A stretch of DNA of 64,000 nt from Hellea sp. (GTDB lineage Bacteria; Pseudomonadota; Alphaproteobacteria; Caulobacterales; Maricaulaceae): NCBI GenBank assembly GCA_020628425.1, contig JAHDEZ010000005.1, positions 1 through 64,000 of the forward strand, written 5' to 3'. The notes below the pieces were generated by a model. That model did no database searches, was not told where the DNA came from, and worked only from the letters and a program-made list of their open reading frames with translations. The first letter of the stretch is position 1, and every line of letters begins with the position of its first letter. The translations under genes and the position numbers were made by a program. Positions 19,010-28,296 of the stretch are shown here, piece after piece.

Positions 19010-19605
19010 TGGTCAAAACTCCTCGCGGCAATCCTAAACGGGCTTGGCAGCGCATGTTATCGGGACGCAGGCTTGACCTGCTCGACCCCTCACCCTTTGA
19101 TATTGAAATCGAAGACATTGCCCGTGGGCTGGCGCGGGTGGCCCGCTGGAATGGTCAGACCAGCGGTGACCATGCCTTTAGTGTCGCTGAGCATAGCGTT
19201 ATCGTTGAAGAGTTGTTTTTCAAACTTAATCCCGAAGCCTCCAAAGCCGAGCGCCTGACGGCACTACTCCACGATGCCGCAGAATATGTGGTCGGCGATA
19301 TGATTAGCCCGTTTAAAAACGCACTGGGTCTGGATTACCGCGCTTTTGAAAACCGCCTGGAAGAAGCCATTCATATTCGCTTTGGCCTGCCCGCTCAAAT
19401 TCCAGCGAGACTGAAGAAATCCATAAAGCTGTGCGACATCTATTGTGCCTGGTTAGAAGCGACCCAAATTGCCGGCTTTAGCGTAGAAGAAGCCAAACAG
19501 TTTTTCAAAACCCCGCCTTTGGATATACGAATAGAGATTAATCCGAAATCGGTTGTGGAGGCGGAAGAGATGTTTTTAACTCGGTTTGCGGCTTTATCCG
19601 TTTGA
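19009..19605 (+). CDS. HD-domain hydrolase (YfbR-like)
   Basis: Protein of 198 aa. Seen: NGQTSGDHAFSVAEHS (first His ligand), LTALLHDAAEYVVGDMISPFK (the HD pair and following helix), and a later SIKLCDIYCAWLEATQ with Asp. This pattern matches the YfbR/YedK-type HD phosphohydrolases that remove phosphate from deoxynucleotides, though the exact substrate is unproven. GTG start overlaps the upstream KAS III-like stop by 1 base, so the genes are coupled. It precedes nadA by about 55 bases. Confidence 0.82.
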   Translation: MVKTPRGNPKRAWQRMLSGRRLDLLDPSPFDIEIEDIARGLARVARWNGQTSGDHAFSVAEHSVIVEELFFKLNPEASKAERLTALLHDAAEYVVGDMISPFKNALGLDYRAFENRLEEAIHIRFGLPAQIPARLKKSIKLCDIYCAWLEATQIAGFSVEEAKQFFKTPPLDIRIEINPKSVVEAEEMFLTRFAALSV

Positions 19606-19659
19606 ACCTCTACTCATAATCCCTATATAAAGGCCAGACACAAACCGGAGGGTCGCCAT

Positions 19660-20823
19660 ATGGGCAAGGAATTGATGAACTGGCAAAATGGCCGTTGGAT
19701 CGGACAGACGCTCGAGGTTGAAAATGGTGTTTGCGCGGTTCCCGGCAAACCCGAAGACGGAACCCTCGAGTATACTGACGAGGTCAAAGAAGCGACCGAC
19801 CATCTTTACGAACAGGTTAGCGATTTCATTCCAGAATTTGAATGGCCCGCCTATGCGCCGTTGGTTCACGCGATTAATACGCTAAAGAAGAAAAAAAACG
19901 CCGTAATTCTGGCTCATAATTATATGACACCCGATATCTTTGCTCTGGTTGGTGATTACCGCGGTGATAGTCTGGGTCTTGCCATTGAAGCCACGAAAAC
20001 CGATGCAGATATGATCGTTCAGGGGGGCGTGCACTTTATGGCGGAGACTTCCAAAATCCTCTGCCCTGACAAAAAGGTCTTTATCCCGTCCATGCGCGCG
20101 GGCTGTTCTCTCGCATCTTCGATTACGGGAGATGACGTGAAGCTCATAAAAGAACGATATCCCGGTATCCCCGTTGTAACTTATGTGAATACCTCCGCCG
20201 ATGTGAAAGCTGAGAGTGATATCTGTTGCACCTCCTCTAACGCAGTTGCAGTTGTTGAGCACATCGCCAAAGAGCGCGGCGTCAATAAAGTCATCATGAT
20301 CCCCGATGAGTTCCTGGCTAAAAATGTCGCCAAGCAGACCGACATTCAGGTTATAGCCTGGCACGGCCGCTGTGAGGTTCACGCGCGGTTTAACGCGCAA
20401 GACATCGCAGACATGCGCGCCGCCAATCCTGATGTGGTTGTTCTGGCTCACCCGGAATGCCCGCCGGAAGTGGTCGCCGCCAGTGACTTCACCGGCTCCA
20501 CCAAGGCCATGAGCGACTATGTAAGCGACAATAAGCCTGGCAAGGTTATCCTCCTCACGGAATGCTCCATGTCTGACAATGTAGCCATGGCTAATCCTGA
20601 CACAGATTTCGTGCGGCCTTGTAATCTCTGCCCGCATATGAAACGTATCACGCTTGAAAACATTTATGAGTGCCTGAAAAACGAAACCAATGAAGTTCTC
20701 GTCAATGAAGACATGCGCAAGAAAGCCTATGATGCGGTCATGCGAATGATCAATGTGAAGTTCGACCCCGTCAAAGGACATTTCGATCCAGATGCCAAAG
20801 AGAAATTTATCAAGGTGATCTAG
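19660..20823 (+). CDS. nadA: quinolinate synthase A
   Basis: 4Fe-4S enzyme that condenses iminoaspartate with dihydroxyacetone phosphate to make quinolinate for NAD. Seen: ILAHNYMTPDIFALVGDYRGDSLGLA, VQGGVHFMAETSKIL, MRAGCSLASSI (first cluster Cys), VTYVNTSADVKAESDICCTSSNA, HPECPPEV (second) and FVRPCNLCPHMKRI (third). Length 387 aa includes an N-terminal extension of about 35 residues before the usual start. Ribosome-binding site GGAGGG at 19648-19653, and the ATG at 19660 is clear. nadB and nadC are not in the window. The stop overlaps the cupin gene by 1 base. Confidence 0.95.
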   Translation: MGKELMNWQNGRWIGQTLEVENGVCAVPGKPEDGTLEYTDEVKEATDHLYEQVSDFIPEFEWPAYAPLVHAINTLKKKKNAVILAHNYMTPDIFALVGDYRGDSLGLAIEATKTDADMIVQGGVHFMAETSKILCPDKKVFIPSMRAGCSLASSITGDDVKLIKERYPGIPVVTYVNTSADVKAESDICCTSSNAVAVVEHIAKERGVNKVIMIPDEFLAKNVAKQTDIQVIAWHGRCEVHARFNAQDIADMRAANPDVVVLAHPECPPEVVAASDFTGSTKAMSDYVSDNKPGKVILLTECSMSDNVAMANPDTDFVRPCNLCPHMKRITLENIYECLKNETNEVLVNEDMRKKAYDAVMRMINVKFDPVKGHFDPDAKEKFIKVI

Positions 20824-21185
20824 TGCCAACCGGCAAAATAAATCTCGCCGAAAAACTGGCCCTGTTCGACACCCATTGGGATCCGAAGGTCGTGGCCAGC
20901 TATAATGATAATGATATCATGGTTGTGAAGTTTCAAGGTGAGTTTCCTTTCCATAAGCATGATAATTCGGATGACTTTTTTCTGGTGCTGGAGGGTCAAG
21001 TGACCATGGCCTATGAGGGATATGAGGATGTCACTTTTGGTCCCGGCGAACTTGACATCGTACCGAAGGGCATTGTGCATAGTCCGCGCGCCGAACAAGA
21101 AGCCAAAGTCCTGTTGATTGAACCCAAAGGCGAACCCAATACAGGCGATACCGGACTTGAAGCGGCAGCCAAAGATTCTATTTAG
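20823..21185 (+). CDS. cupin-domain protein
   Basis: Protein of 120 aa with a single cupin barrel. Seen: motif 1 FPFHKHDNSDDFFLVLEGQVTM (two His and the Glu-position) and motif 2 FGPGELDIVPKGIVHSPRAE (His). The metal ligands look intact. Function unspecified; such small cupins can be isomerases, dioxygenase-like or sensors. GTG start overlaps the nadA stop by 1 base, so it is probably in the nadA operon. Confidence 0.82.
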   Translation: MPTGKINLAEKLALFDTHWDPKVVASYNDNDIMVVKFQGEFPFHKHDNSDDFFLVLEGQVTMAYEGYEDVTFGPGELDIVPKGIVHSPRAEQEAKVLLIEPKGEPNTGDTGLEAAAKDSI

Positions 21186-21233
21186 CTTACATTCCGATTG
21201 ACCCGACTCACCAGCCCTGTCAAAGGCGCAAAT

Positions 21234-22172
21234 ATGGCGGGGAATGCGAGCATGTCCGAAAAACAACCACTAACAGGTCTCCCCTATTGGGCGGCTGCGC
21301 TTTTCTTAGTCGTCGTCTGGGGCTCCGCTTTCAATCTGATTGAAATCGCCATCGCATATGTAGAGGTCACCTGGGTCGTCGCCTGGCGGCTGTTGATAGG
21401 CGCTATACTCCTGACCGCAATCGTATTTCTGACAGGTCGAAAGCTCCCCAAAATCACCAACAGTCGTTGGGTATGGTATTTAGGCCTTAGTTTCACAGGC
21501 ATGACCCTGCCTTTTCTGCTCACTGCCGAGGGTCAGAAAGAGATCGACAGCGGCGTTTCGGCGATCCTTGTCGGAGTTATGCCTTTGATGACAATTATTC
21601 TGGCCCATCTGGTTAAGACTGAACAGTTGACAAGTCGAAAACTGGCGGGATTCGCTATCGGACTTATTGGCACGTTTATATTGTTTTTGCCCGAAGACTT
21701 TGCCTTGAAATTTGTCGATGAATGGCAGGCGCAAACGCGGGTCTTGGGCGCCGCATTTTGTTATGCTGTGACAACCGTATTCGCCAAAAAGGCCCCGGAT
21801 ACAGACCCTATGATTGGCGCCGCCCTCATGACCATTTGCGGTTCGACTATTGCGATCTTGATTGCATTAATCAACGATCCTATTCCCACAAATGTCCATC
21901 TATATGGCTGGCTCAGCATTGTAGGGCTGGCGATAGGTTCCTCTGGCCTCGCCACAATAGTTTATCTGGCGGTGATTGATCGGAATGGCCCAACTGAACT
22001 TGCCAAGATTAATTACTTCCCGCCCTTCGTAGCGGTCCTCTTGGGGGTTATCTGGCTGGGTGAGCCTTTCACGCCGCGGATCGCCATAGCCTTCGCCATT
22101 ATCATGTTTGGAGTCTGGTTCTCCAAAGGCAGGGCTAATCCGTCATCTCCTTCAAAACTGAAAACGGATTAG
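21234..22172 (+). CDS. EamA/DMT-family transporter
   Basis: Drug/metabolite-transporter protein with about ten TM segments in two EamA repeats (first ending around residue 145; second from RVLGAAFCYAVTTVF onward). Seen: PYWAAALFLVVVWGSAFNLIEIAI at the N-terminus and ELAKINYFPPFVAVLLGVIWLGEP in the last repeat, both typical. Substrate unknown. I prefer the ATG at 21234 or the one at 21252 (GGGGA upstream) over the TTG at 21198. The 3' end overlaps convergent thiD by 38 bases. Confidence 0.88.
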   Translation: MAGNASMSEKQPLTGLPYWAAALFLVVVWGSAFNLIEIAIAYVEVTWVVAWRLLIGAILLTAIVFLTGRKLPKITNSRWVWYLGLSFTGMTLPFLLTAEGQKEIDSGVSAILVGVMPLMTIILAHLVKTEQLTSRKLAGFAIGLIGTFILFLPEDFALKFVDEWQAQTRVLGAAFCYAVTTVFAKKAPDTDPMIGAALMTICGSTIAILIALINDPIPTNVHLYGWLSIVGLAIGSSGLATIVYLAVIDRNGPTELAKINYFPPFVAVLLGVIWLGEPFTPRIAIAFAIIMFGVWFSKGRANPSSPSKLKTD

Positions 22173-23001
22173 TATTATCACCCCCCGTATCAACTTCCGG
22201 CTCATCCGGGTAAATGAGCCCATGATTTAGAGGACCATGGCCAGATCCAAGTTTGGGGGCAGAGCGTATAGCTTCGAAAACGAATTCCCTAGCAATATTA
22301 ACGGCTTCATCCAACGGCACACCCAATGCCATATTGGCTGCTATCGCAGACGCCAAAGTGCAACCCGTCCCATGCGTATGCTTGCTATGGATACGAGGTG
22401 CCGTCATCATGGCGTTCTCATCCTCGGATACGAGAACATCGACAACGACAGAGCCCTTCAGATGCCCGCCTTTCATAAGGGCGGCATAGGCACCCATTTC
22501 CAGCAATTTCGCACCGGCTTTGCCCAAATCATCCACGTCCACAATCTCAAGGTCTGTTAGAATTTCAGCTTCAGGCACATTGGGTGTAATGACATCGCAT
22601 AACGGAATGAGTATCTCTTTGAGAGCCTTTATGGCCCCGTCTTCCAGCAGTTTATCTCCACTGGTTGCGACCATAACCGGATCAAGAACCACAAAAGCGC
22701 TCTCGTCTTTAATAGCTTCGGCAACTGTTTCTATGATCTCTTGATTGGCCAGCATGCCGATTTTAATAACATCTGCGCCAATATCAGATAGAACGCTGTC
22801 GATTTGGGATTTGACCATGTCTGGGGATAAGACATGAACTTTTTGAACACCAATTGTGTTTTGTGCGGTGACGGCCGTAATGGCTGTCGCGGCATAGGCA
22901 CCAAAAGCAGCACATGTTTTTATGTCCGCTTGAATACCTGCGCCGCCGCCCGAGTCTGACCCGGCAATAATTAAAATACGTCCTGCTTTACTGTCCGTCA
23001 T
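22135..23001 (-). CDS. thiD: hydroxymethylpyrimidine / phosphomethylpyrimidine kinase
   Basis: Thiamin pathway kinase (288 aa) that phosphorylates HMP and HMP-phosphate. Seen: IAGSDSGGGAGIQADIKTC, ITAVTAQNTIGVQ, VLDPVMVATSGDKLL, DVITPNVPEAEIL and the anion-hole motif HTHGTGCTLASAIAA with catalytic Cys. It overlaps the upstream DUF6940-like gene by 14 bases, which suggests coupling. No THI-box riboswitch is visible upstream. Other thi genes are not in the window. Confidence 0.95.
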   Translation of the reverse strand: MTDSKAGRILIIAGSDSGGGAGIQADIKTCAAFGAYAATAITAVTAQNTIGVQKVHVLSPDMVKSQIDSVLSDIGADVIKIGMLANQEIIETVAEAIKDESAFVVLDPVMVATSGDKLLEDGAIKALKEILIPLCDVITPNVPEAEILTDLEIVDVDDLGKAGAKLLEMGAYAALMKGGHLKGSVVVDVLVSEDENAMMTAPRIHSKHTHGTGCTLASAIAANMALGVPLDEAVNIAREFVFEAIRSAPKLGSGHGPLNHGLIYPDEPEVDTGGDNTNPFSVLKEMTD

Positions 23002-23587
23002 AATTCACATCCCTATAGGGCTGATAATGGTAATATTTGGGTCGACTGTCGAGCCTTATATGAAGCCACGCGACGCCGCCACCTGCCGAACTGAGCCAGC
23101 GTGGGCTATCATCGATACGTGCCAAAACTTCACGTCCGACTTTATACCACAAGGCCACAATCTGATCCTTTGGTGCGCCGCGCAGGACACTGGCCAGATG
23201 TCCGTAAACATCCTTATTTGTTTGTGGGGTCGGGATAATCATCAAGCCATCCCCGCCCAGATTGGGAAAAGCTTTGACCGGCGTGCCATCAAAGTACTGA
23301 GCAAATGCCTTTTCATCTGTTCGCCGATGGATAAAGGACTCAGCACCTACAAGCACATACTCAAAGGGACGTTCCAAAAGTTGCCGCGTTAATACCGGTG
23401 TCTCCCAACGAAAGGCCTCAAATTCGGATTGAGCCAAAAGGCGTGAATACCAAAGTGCAAACTCCGGTGATTGCGCCCAAAGCTCCAAAACATCTCTATA
23501 GCTGAGCGCGGACCCATCTGTCTGGATTTGATAATGGAAGACACGAGACGATAATTGACTTCTTTGGACGGCAAATTCGTTGTTCAC
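22988..23587 (-). CDS. DUF6940-like protein
   Basis: Protein of 199 aa. Seen: SYRDVLELWAQSPEFALWYSRLLAQ, then the characteristic FEAFRWETPVLTR, a middle FPNLGGDGLMIIP, and C-terminal GRWLS-like SPRWLSSAGGGVAWLHIRLDSRPKYY. This pattern fits a DUF6940-type family of unknown function found in varied bacteria; the assignment is from memory of the motif. No TM or signal peptide. It sits between the TM2 gene and thiD in one minus-strand run. Confidence 0.65.
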   Translation of the reverse strand: MNNEFAVQRSQLSSRVFHYQIQTDGSALSYRDVLELWAQSPEFALWYSRLLAQSEFEAFRWETPVLTRQLLERPFEYVLVGAESFIHRRTDEKAFAQYFDGTPVKAFPNLGGDGLMIIPTPQTNKDVYGHLASVLRGAPKDQIVALWYKVGREVLARIDDSPRWLSSAGGGVAWLHIRLDSRPKYYHYQPYRDVNYDGQ

Positions 23588-23596
23588 GGCCAGTTT

Positions 23597-24121
23597 TTAA
23601 AGCCCCATCTCACGCTCTAATTCCTTACGGATAGCGTCGTTCTTGGTATCAGTTCTCTTGAGGCAGGTGAATAGCTCCCAAAGAATCCAGGCTCCAAAGG
23701 CCAATGAGAGAATATCAAGGAAGGAATGCAAATTAAATCCCTCGCTCCTCGTGCCAACCTGCCGGTCAAATTGCAGATAGAGCTCATCAAGAATAAGGAG
23801 TACCTCGGCATATCCCCAAATCAATGTCAGTTTGAGCGTATTGATAACGGAGGCTGATTCTCCGACCATGGCTCTAAACGAAAAATCAGAGGTGTGCGGC
23901 TGACCAATCCATATCAGTCCTATAACCAGAATTGTCCAAATCGCTGCTAGGGTCATGCCGCCCTTTTTGTCCCCCAGATAAAATCTGTGTGCCCCCCAGA
24001 ACCCGAGAAAGAGGCATAAAAAAAACGTCACCAGCTGGTTTTTCTTACGACTCTCAAGGGCCTTCAGAACTTTGTGCTTTGTAATGCGCGGGTCTTCGAC
24101 CAGTTGCTCAATATCACTCAT
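23597..24121 (-). CDS. TM2-domain membrane protein
   Basis: Membrane protein of 174 aa. Seen: a cytosolic N-terminus, a TM2 domain at about residues 28-70 (FFLCLFLGFWGAHRFYLGDKKGGM, with the family's GxHRFYLG turn and a second TM), and a further hydrophobic pair near residues 100-115 and 135-160. TM2 proteins have no general function assigned. The start overlaps the folP stop by 8 bases, so it takes the place downstream of folP where glmM is often found. Confidence 0.82.
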   Translation of the reverse strand: MSDIEQLVEDPRITKHKVLKALESRKKNQLVTFFLCLFLGFWGAHRFYLGDKKGGMTLAAIWTILVIGLIWIGQPHTSDFSFRAMVGESASVINTLKLTLIWGYAEVLLILDELYLQFDRQVGTRSEGFNLHSFLDILSLAFGAWILWELFTCLKRTDTKNDAIRKELEREMGL

Positions 24122-24932
24122 TTTCGATTGCTTCCCAGACGGCTAAGGCTTGCGCAGTTTCTTTAACATCGTGAACACGAATTATGGAGGCTCCATGTGT
24201 GGCACCCCATATAGCCGTCGCAAGTGAGCCTCCCAGGCGCTCCTCTACAATTGAACCGTCTATTTTGTTAATATAACTTTTACGCGAAGCGCCCAGTAAA
24301 ATAGGGCAACCCATCTCTTGAAAGCGTTCCAGGTGACGCAATATCGCCAGATTATCCTTCAGCCGTTTTCCAAAACCGATACCCGGATCGACAATTATAT
24401 TTTCTTTTTTTATACCGCTGGCAATGGCCACAGCGACTCGGGTCGAAAGCCAGAGATTAATCTCACCAAGAGTATCTTCATAGGACGGATTATCCTGCAT
24501 AGTCTCTGGTGTTCCTTGTGCGTGCATAAGAATAACAGGACAATTCAATTCAGCCGCTAATTCCACAGATGCATCGTCATAAGTCAAAGCCGACACATCA
24601 TTCCAGATATGGGCTCCGGCCTCAAAAGCGGCCTGCGCGACTTCCGGCTTGCGGGTATCAATAGATATGCGGGCATCGCCGTCTTTTTTAGACCATTCCG
24701 TCGATAGCTTCTCGATCAGAGGAACAGTACGCTTGATCTCTTCGTCTATTGGAACGGTTTTGGCACCCGGCCGTGTACTTTCCCCACCTATGTCGATGAT
24801 GTCGGCGCCTGACGCGACCATCGCATTAGCAACCTTAACAGCTGATGCCACAGACTTCAGCTTTCCTCCATCAGAAAAGCTGTCAGGCGTCAGGTTTAAG
24901 ATACCCATTATGTCCGGACGTTTAAATGTCAT
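24114..24932 (-). CDS. folP: dihydropteroate synthase
   Basis: TIM-barrel enzyme (272 aa) joining dihydropterin pyrophosphate with p-aminobenzoate in folate synthesis; the sulfonamide target. Seen: IMGILNLTPDSFSDGGK, IDIGGESTRPGAKTV, ISIDTRKPEVAQAA, IWNDVSAL, VILMHAQGTPETMQ, IIVDPGIGFGK and LLGASRKSYI, then RVHDVKE. All active-site loops look intact. It lies 68 bases downstream of ftsH on the same strand, the order usual in proteobacteria. Confidence 0.96.
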   Translation of the reverse strand: MTFKRPDIMGILNLTPDSFSDGGKLKSVASAVKVANAMVASGADIIDIGGESTRPGAKTVPIDEEIKRTVPLIEKLSTEWSKKDGDARISIDTRKPEVAQAAFEAGAHIWNDVSALTYDDASVELAAELNCPVILMHAQGTPETMQDNPSYEDTLGEINLWLSTRVAVAIASGIKKENIIVDPGIGFGKRLKDNLAILRHLERFQEMGCPILLGASRKSYINKIDGSIVEERLGGSLATAIWGATHGASIIRVHDVKETAQALAVWEAIENE

Positions 24933-25000
24933 GGATCAATCCCCTCGCCCGCTCCTAAAGAATGGACCTTGAGAATGCAAGCCAGTGAGTTTTAACGGGA

Positions 25001-26905
25001 TTAGCCTTCGGTTTGCGGACGACCAATCACCGGACCGGCTGTTGTTGGAACGGCCGCCAGCTTCGGCTTAGACGTGCCGTCCGGGCGGCGGGGCTGCGTA
25101 CCGTCATCCAACAAATCTTTAATCTCTTCACCGGTCAGGGTTTCGTATTCCAAAAGTGCCTCGGCCAGAGCGATCCAGTCTTTTTTCTTCTTTTTCAAAA
25201 TTTTCAGGGCTGTCTCGTGAGCCTCGGTGACAAAACGCTTAATCTCCGCCTCAATTATACTGGCCGTTTCAGGCGAAATAGAAGACCCACGACCAATGCC
25301 TGGGTGAAAGCTATTACTGTCGGTATTCTTATAGGCAATAGGTCCGACGGCATCGGACAATCCCCATTCGGTGACCATTGCCGTCGCAATACGTGTCACC
25401 TGTTCGATATCAGATGAGGCACCGGACGTCACTTCATCATAACCGAATTTGAGCTCTTCAGCTGCGCGTCCGCCCATGGCCATAGCCATGCGGGCGATCA
25501 TCTCCTGACGGCTTTGGGAAATCTGATCCCGTTCGGGCAAATATTGTACCATACCCAAAGCCCGCCCACGTGGAATGATTGTCGCTTTATGAATAGGAAG
25601 CGAGCCAGGCATATTCAGCCCCACAATCGCGTGGCCTGCCTCATGATAGGCAGTCATGGCCTTTTCTTCATCCGTCATAACCAGAGAACGCTCCGCTCCC
25701 ATCATAACTTTGTCTCGGGCATCATCAAATTCGCGCATGGAAATCTTGCGTTTGTTACGACGGGCTGCCCATAATGCGGCTTCATTGACCAGATTGGCTA
25801 GGTCAGCACCAGAGAAACCCGGTGTACCGCGGGCAATATATTTAGCATCAACATCGGCCGCCATGGGCTTCCCACGCATGTGGACCTGCAGGATTTTCTC
25901 ACGCCCCTGGATATCCGGATATGGCACTTCGATCTGACGATCGAAACGGCCTGGACGCAACAAAGCTTTATCCAAAACATCAGGGCGGTTCGTAGCTGCG
26001 ATAATGATCACACCTTCTTTTCCGTCAAAGCCGTCCATTTCCACCAAAAGCTGGTTTAAAGTCTGTTCGCGTTCTTCGTGACCACCGGATGTCCCGACAC
26101 CACGGTGACGACCAACAGCATCAATCTCGTCAATAAAAATAATACAGGGCGCGTTTTTTCGGGCGTCAGCAAACATGTCGCGAACTCGCGAGGCACCCAC
26201 ACCGACGAACATTTCCACGAAGTCGGAACCAGAAATTGTAAAGAATGGCACACCGGCTTCACCAGCCACAGCGCGGGCCAGAAGGGTTTTACCGGTACCC
26301 GGAGGTCCCACCAGCAAGGCACCAGTCGGGATCTTGGCCCCAAGACGTGTAAACTTAGTTGGATCGCGCAGAAACTCGACGACTTCCTTCAGGTCTTCCT
26401 TCGCGCTTTTTACGCCTGCCACGTCATCAAAGGTCACTTTGCCAGAAGGCTCGTTTAGTAACTTTGCACGGGACTTTCCAAAACTCATGGCACCACCGCG
26501 ACCTCCGCCTTGCATGGACCGCATAAACATCAGCGTGACGCCGATAATCAGAATAAGTGGCAGAATACCAATTAGCAGGTCCATCATCCGGCTAGGTTGT
26601 TGGACCTCACCAAAACCGTAAGGAATGTCGTATTCTTGAAAAATCTCTTGTGGGTTCTCAACATTGAATGGATGAGAATCCACGATGAACTTCTGACCAT
26701 TGTTCAACTCACCGGAAATAATAGCGTTCTGGGGATCAATCTCAGCTCTGCGAACTTCACCAGCTTCTACTTTATCAACAAGCTCAGAATAGATCATCTC
26801 GTTTTCCGGTTGAGCTTGGAATGAATTCTGCGACACAGAGATCATCATAATGAACATGGCTATGACCAGAGCCCACATTGCCAGATTACGCATATTGGAA
26901 TTCAT
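25001..26905 (-). CDS. ftsH: ATP-dependent zinc metalloprotease FtsH
   Basis: Membrane-anchored AAA+ protease (634 aa) that degrades misassembled membrane proteins and regulators such as LpxC. Seen: TM1 (about 8-25), periplasmic domain, TM2 (about 108-128), Walker A GPPGTGKT (200-207), Walker [13 protein letters not shown] region [22 protein letters not shown], and the zinc motif HEAGH (421-425). C-terminal helices follow, with a Pro/Lys-rich tail. A 107-base gap separates it from tilS. LpxC control would link it to the lipid A genes in this window, by family knowledge only. Confidence 0.98.
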   Translation of the reverse strand: MNSNMRNLAMWALVIAMFIMMISVSQNSFQAQPENEMIYSELVDKVEAGEVRRAEIDPQNAIISGELNNGQKFIVDSHPFNVENPQEIFQEYDIPYGFGEVQQPSRMMDLLIGILPLILIIGVTLMFMRSMQGGGRGGAMSFGKSRAKLLNEPSGKVTFDDVAGVKSAKEDLKEVVEFLRDPTKFTRLGAKIPTGALLVGPPGTGKTLLARAVAGEAGVPFFTISGSDFVEMFVGVGASRVRDMFADARKNAPCIIFIDEIDAVGRHRGVGTSGGHEEREQTLNQLLVEMDGFDGKEGVIIIAATNRPDVLDKALLRPGRFDRQIEVPYPDIQGREKILQVHMRGKPMAADVDAKYIARGTPGFSGADLANLVNEAALWAARRNKRKISMREFDDARDKVMMGAERSLVMTDEEKAMTAYHEAGHAIVGLNMPGSLPIHKATIIPRGRALGMVQYLPERDQISQSRQEMIARMAMAMGGRAAEELKFGYDEVTSGASSDIEQVTRIATAMVTEWGLSDAVGPIAYKNTDSNSFHPGIGRGSSISPETASIIEAEIKRFVTEAHETALKILKKKKKDWIALAEALLEYETLTGEEIKDLLDDGTQPRRPDGTSKPKLAAVPTTAGPVIGRPQTEG

Positions 26906-27012
26906 ATCGTCGTCCTTTTGGGCCTTTTCAATCGTTCGAGGCCAGTCACCAATTTATCAACCTCTACCATATAGGCATTGTCTTAATAAAGTTAAGACCT
27001 TGTCGCAGGTTA

Positions 27013-28296
27013 TCACTGATTTTTTATACGTAAAAATCCATGCAATCGGTTTTCTACGATTGAACGGAAATAGCCCGCATCCCTGTTTTCAAAAATCGAA
27101 GATAGCAAAATGCCGTTCTCGTCCAAAATATAAGGCATTGTCGAGTTAAACCGGTCTTTACCTGCCGGGGCCGTACCCATCAGATTTTTGAGTTCACGAA
27201 CCCTCAAAACCGACTCTGCTTTATCAAACAAGTTGTGCGTTGTTGTCACAAAAAAAGGCTGCTTAAATGCAGAAATTTCAAACCTCCCTCCCCAAATCAA
27301 TCCCTCGCCGGGGTGTAACAATTGGTCCGCTATTGGAGCAACATTATTTCGACCCACATAAGGACCTGGGTCAGCACCGACTACAAGGTCACGTCCGTGA
27401 CGCCGTAAACGTGCCCCTCCTAAAGTCGTGCCATTATGCGTCGCATTCGCTGCAATTTCTTGAACACGCTTGAGTTTATGTTCGGAAATAGGTTTATCAC
27501 CGCCACCAACCGCTAAAAGCAAATACTCCCACGTTTTCAAAGAAAGTGGCCCCGTCACTAATGCAATCCCATTTTCATCTATCGTTACAAAACGTTCCAC
27601 CTGTTCTGCGATGCGGCCGAGTTCTTGGGATACGCCAACCTTTATTGCTTCAGCCTCTCTGAGGAGATGCCGGACAAGTCCAGGTCTGAGAGCCAGATGT
27701 TGTCGCGTGCGAATCCGTTCAAATACTTCATTATCATTGCTGGGATCTTCAACCCACTTCAGGCTGTGTAATTCATTATAATCCCTCAACTTTGTCCGGG
27801 TGACATGCAAAAGCGGCCTTACCAATGTCACTTTGGCCAGTTCAGGCCAAACCGGCGCATAGACCTTTTCGCTCATGCCTGCTGCGCCCCGCCATCCGGT
27901 TCTCCGCTCATAGCGCATAAACAGGGTTTCCGCCTGATCATCGCGCGTATGGGCAGTCAATAAATAGCGGATACCCTTCATGCGGCAGACTTCCCCCATC
28001 AAACCATAACGCCCCCGCCGTGCCTTTTCCTGAATACCTGTTTTAGGATTTCCATGGTTCCAAGTCAGTATTTGCGCGTCCAGGCCCAGATTAGCAGCGA
28101 ACCTAAATGCCTGCCTTGCCTCATTGTCAGAACCAGTTCTCAAAGCATGATCCACAATGAGAATAAGAGGTTTGGGCCGGATTTGTCGGCACAAGTGTAC
28201 CAGAGCCATGCTGTCACCACCGCCCGAGAAGGCAATAGCCAGCCGCTCATTTGGCAATCTATCTAGAATTTGATAAAGTTGGCGCTCGCCTAGCAT
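27013..28296 (-). CDS. tilS: tRNA(Ile)-lysidine synthetase
   Basis: Enzyme (427 aa) that makes lysidine at C34 of the tRNA-Ile(CAU) precursor, using ATP and lysine. Seen: the PP-loop IAFSGGGDSMALVHL, ILIVDHALR, YLLTAHTRDDQAETLFMR, RTGWRGAAGM and VRPLLHVTRTKLRDY, then WVEDPSNDNEVFER. The C-terminal half is more divergent. It overlaps the cpoB stop by 7 bases and lies between cpoB and ftsH, the usual alphaproteobacterial order. Confidence 0.94.
   Translation of the reverse strand: MLGERQLYQILDRLPNERLAIAFSGGGDSMALVHLCRQIRPKPLILIVDHALRTGSDNEARQAFRFAANLGLDAQILTWNHGNPKTGIQEKARRGRYGLMGEVCRMKGIRYLLTAHTRDDQAETLFMRYERRTGWRGAAGMSEKVYAPVWPELAKVTLVRPLLHVTRTKLRDYNELHSLKWVEDPSNDNEVFERIRTRQHLALRPGLVRHLLREAEAIKVGVSQELGRIAEQVERFVTIDENGIALVTGPLSLKTWEYLLLAVGGGDKPISEHKLKRVQEIAANATHNGTTLGGARLRRHGRDLVVGADPGPYVGRNNVAPIADQLLHPGEGLIWGGRFEISAFKQPFFVTTTHNLFDKAESVLRVRELKNLMGTAPAGKDRFNSTMPYILDENGILLSSIFENRDAGYFRSIVENRLHGFLRIKNQ

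Noticed and set aside
19882-20829. 315-aa minus-strand frame across nadA
   Set aside because: It is the antisense shadow of a clear NadA; His/Ile-rich sequence without recognisable domains.
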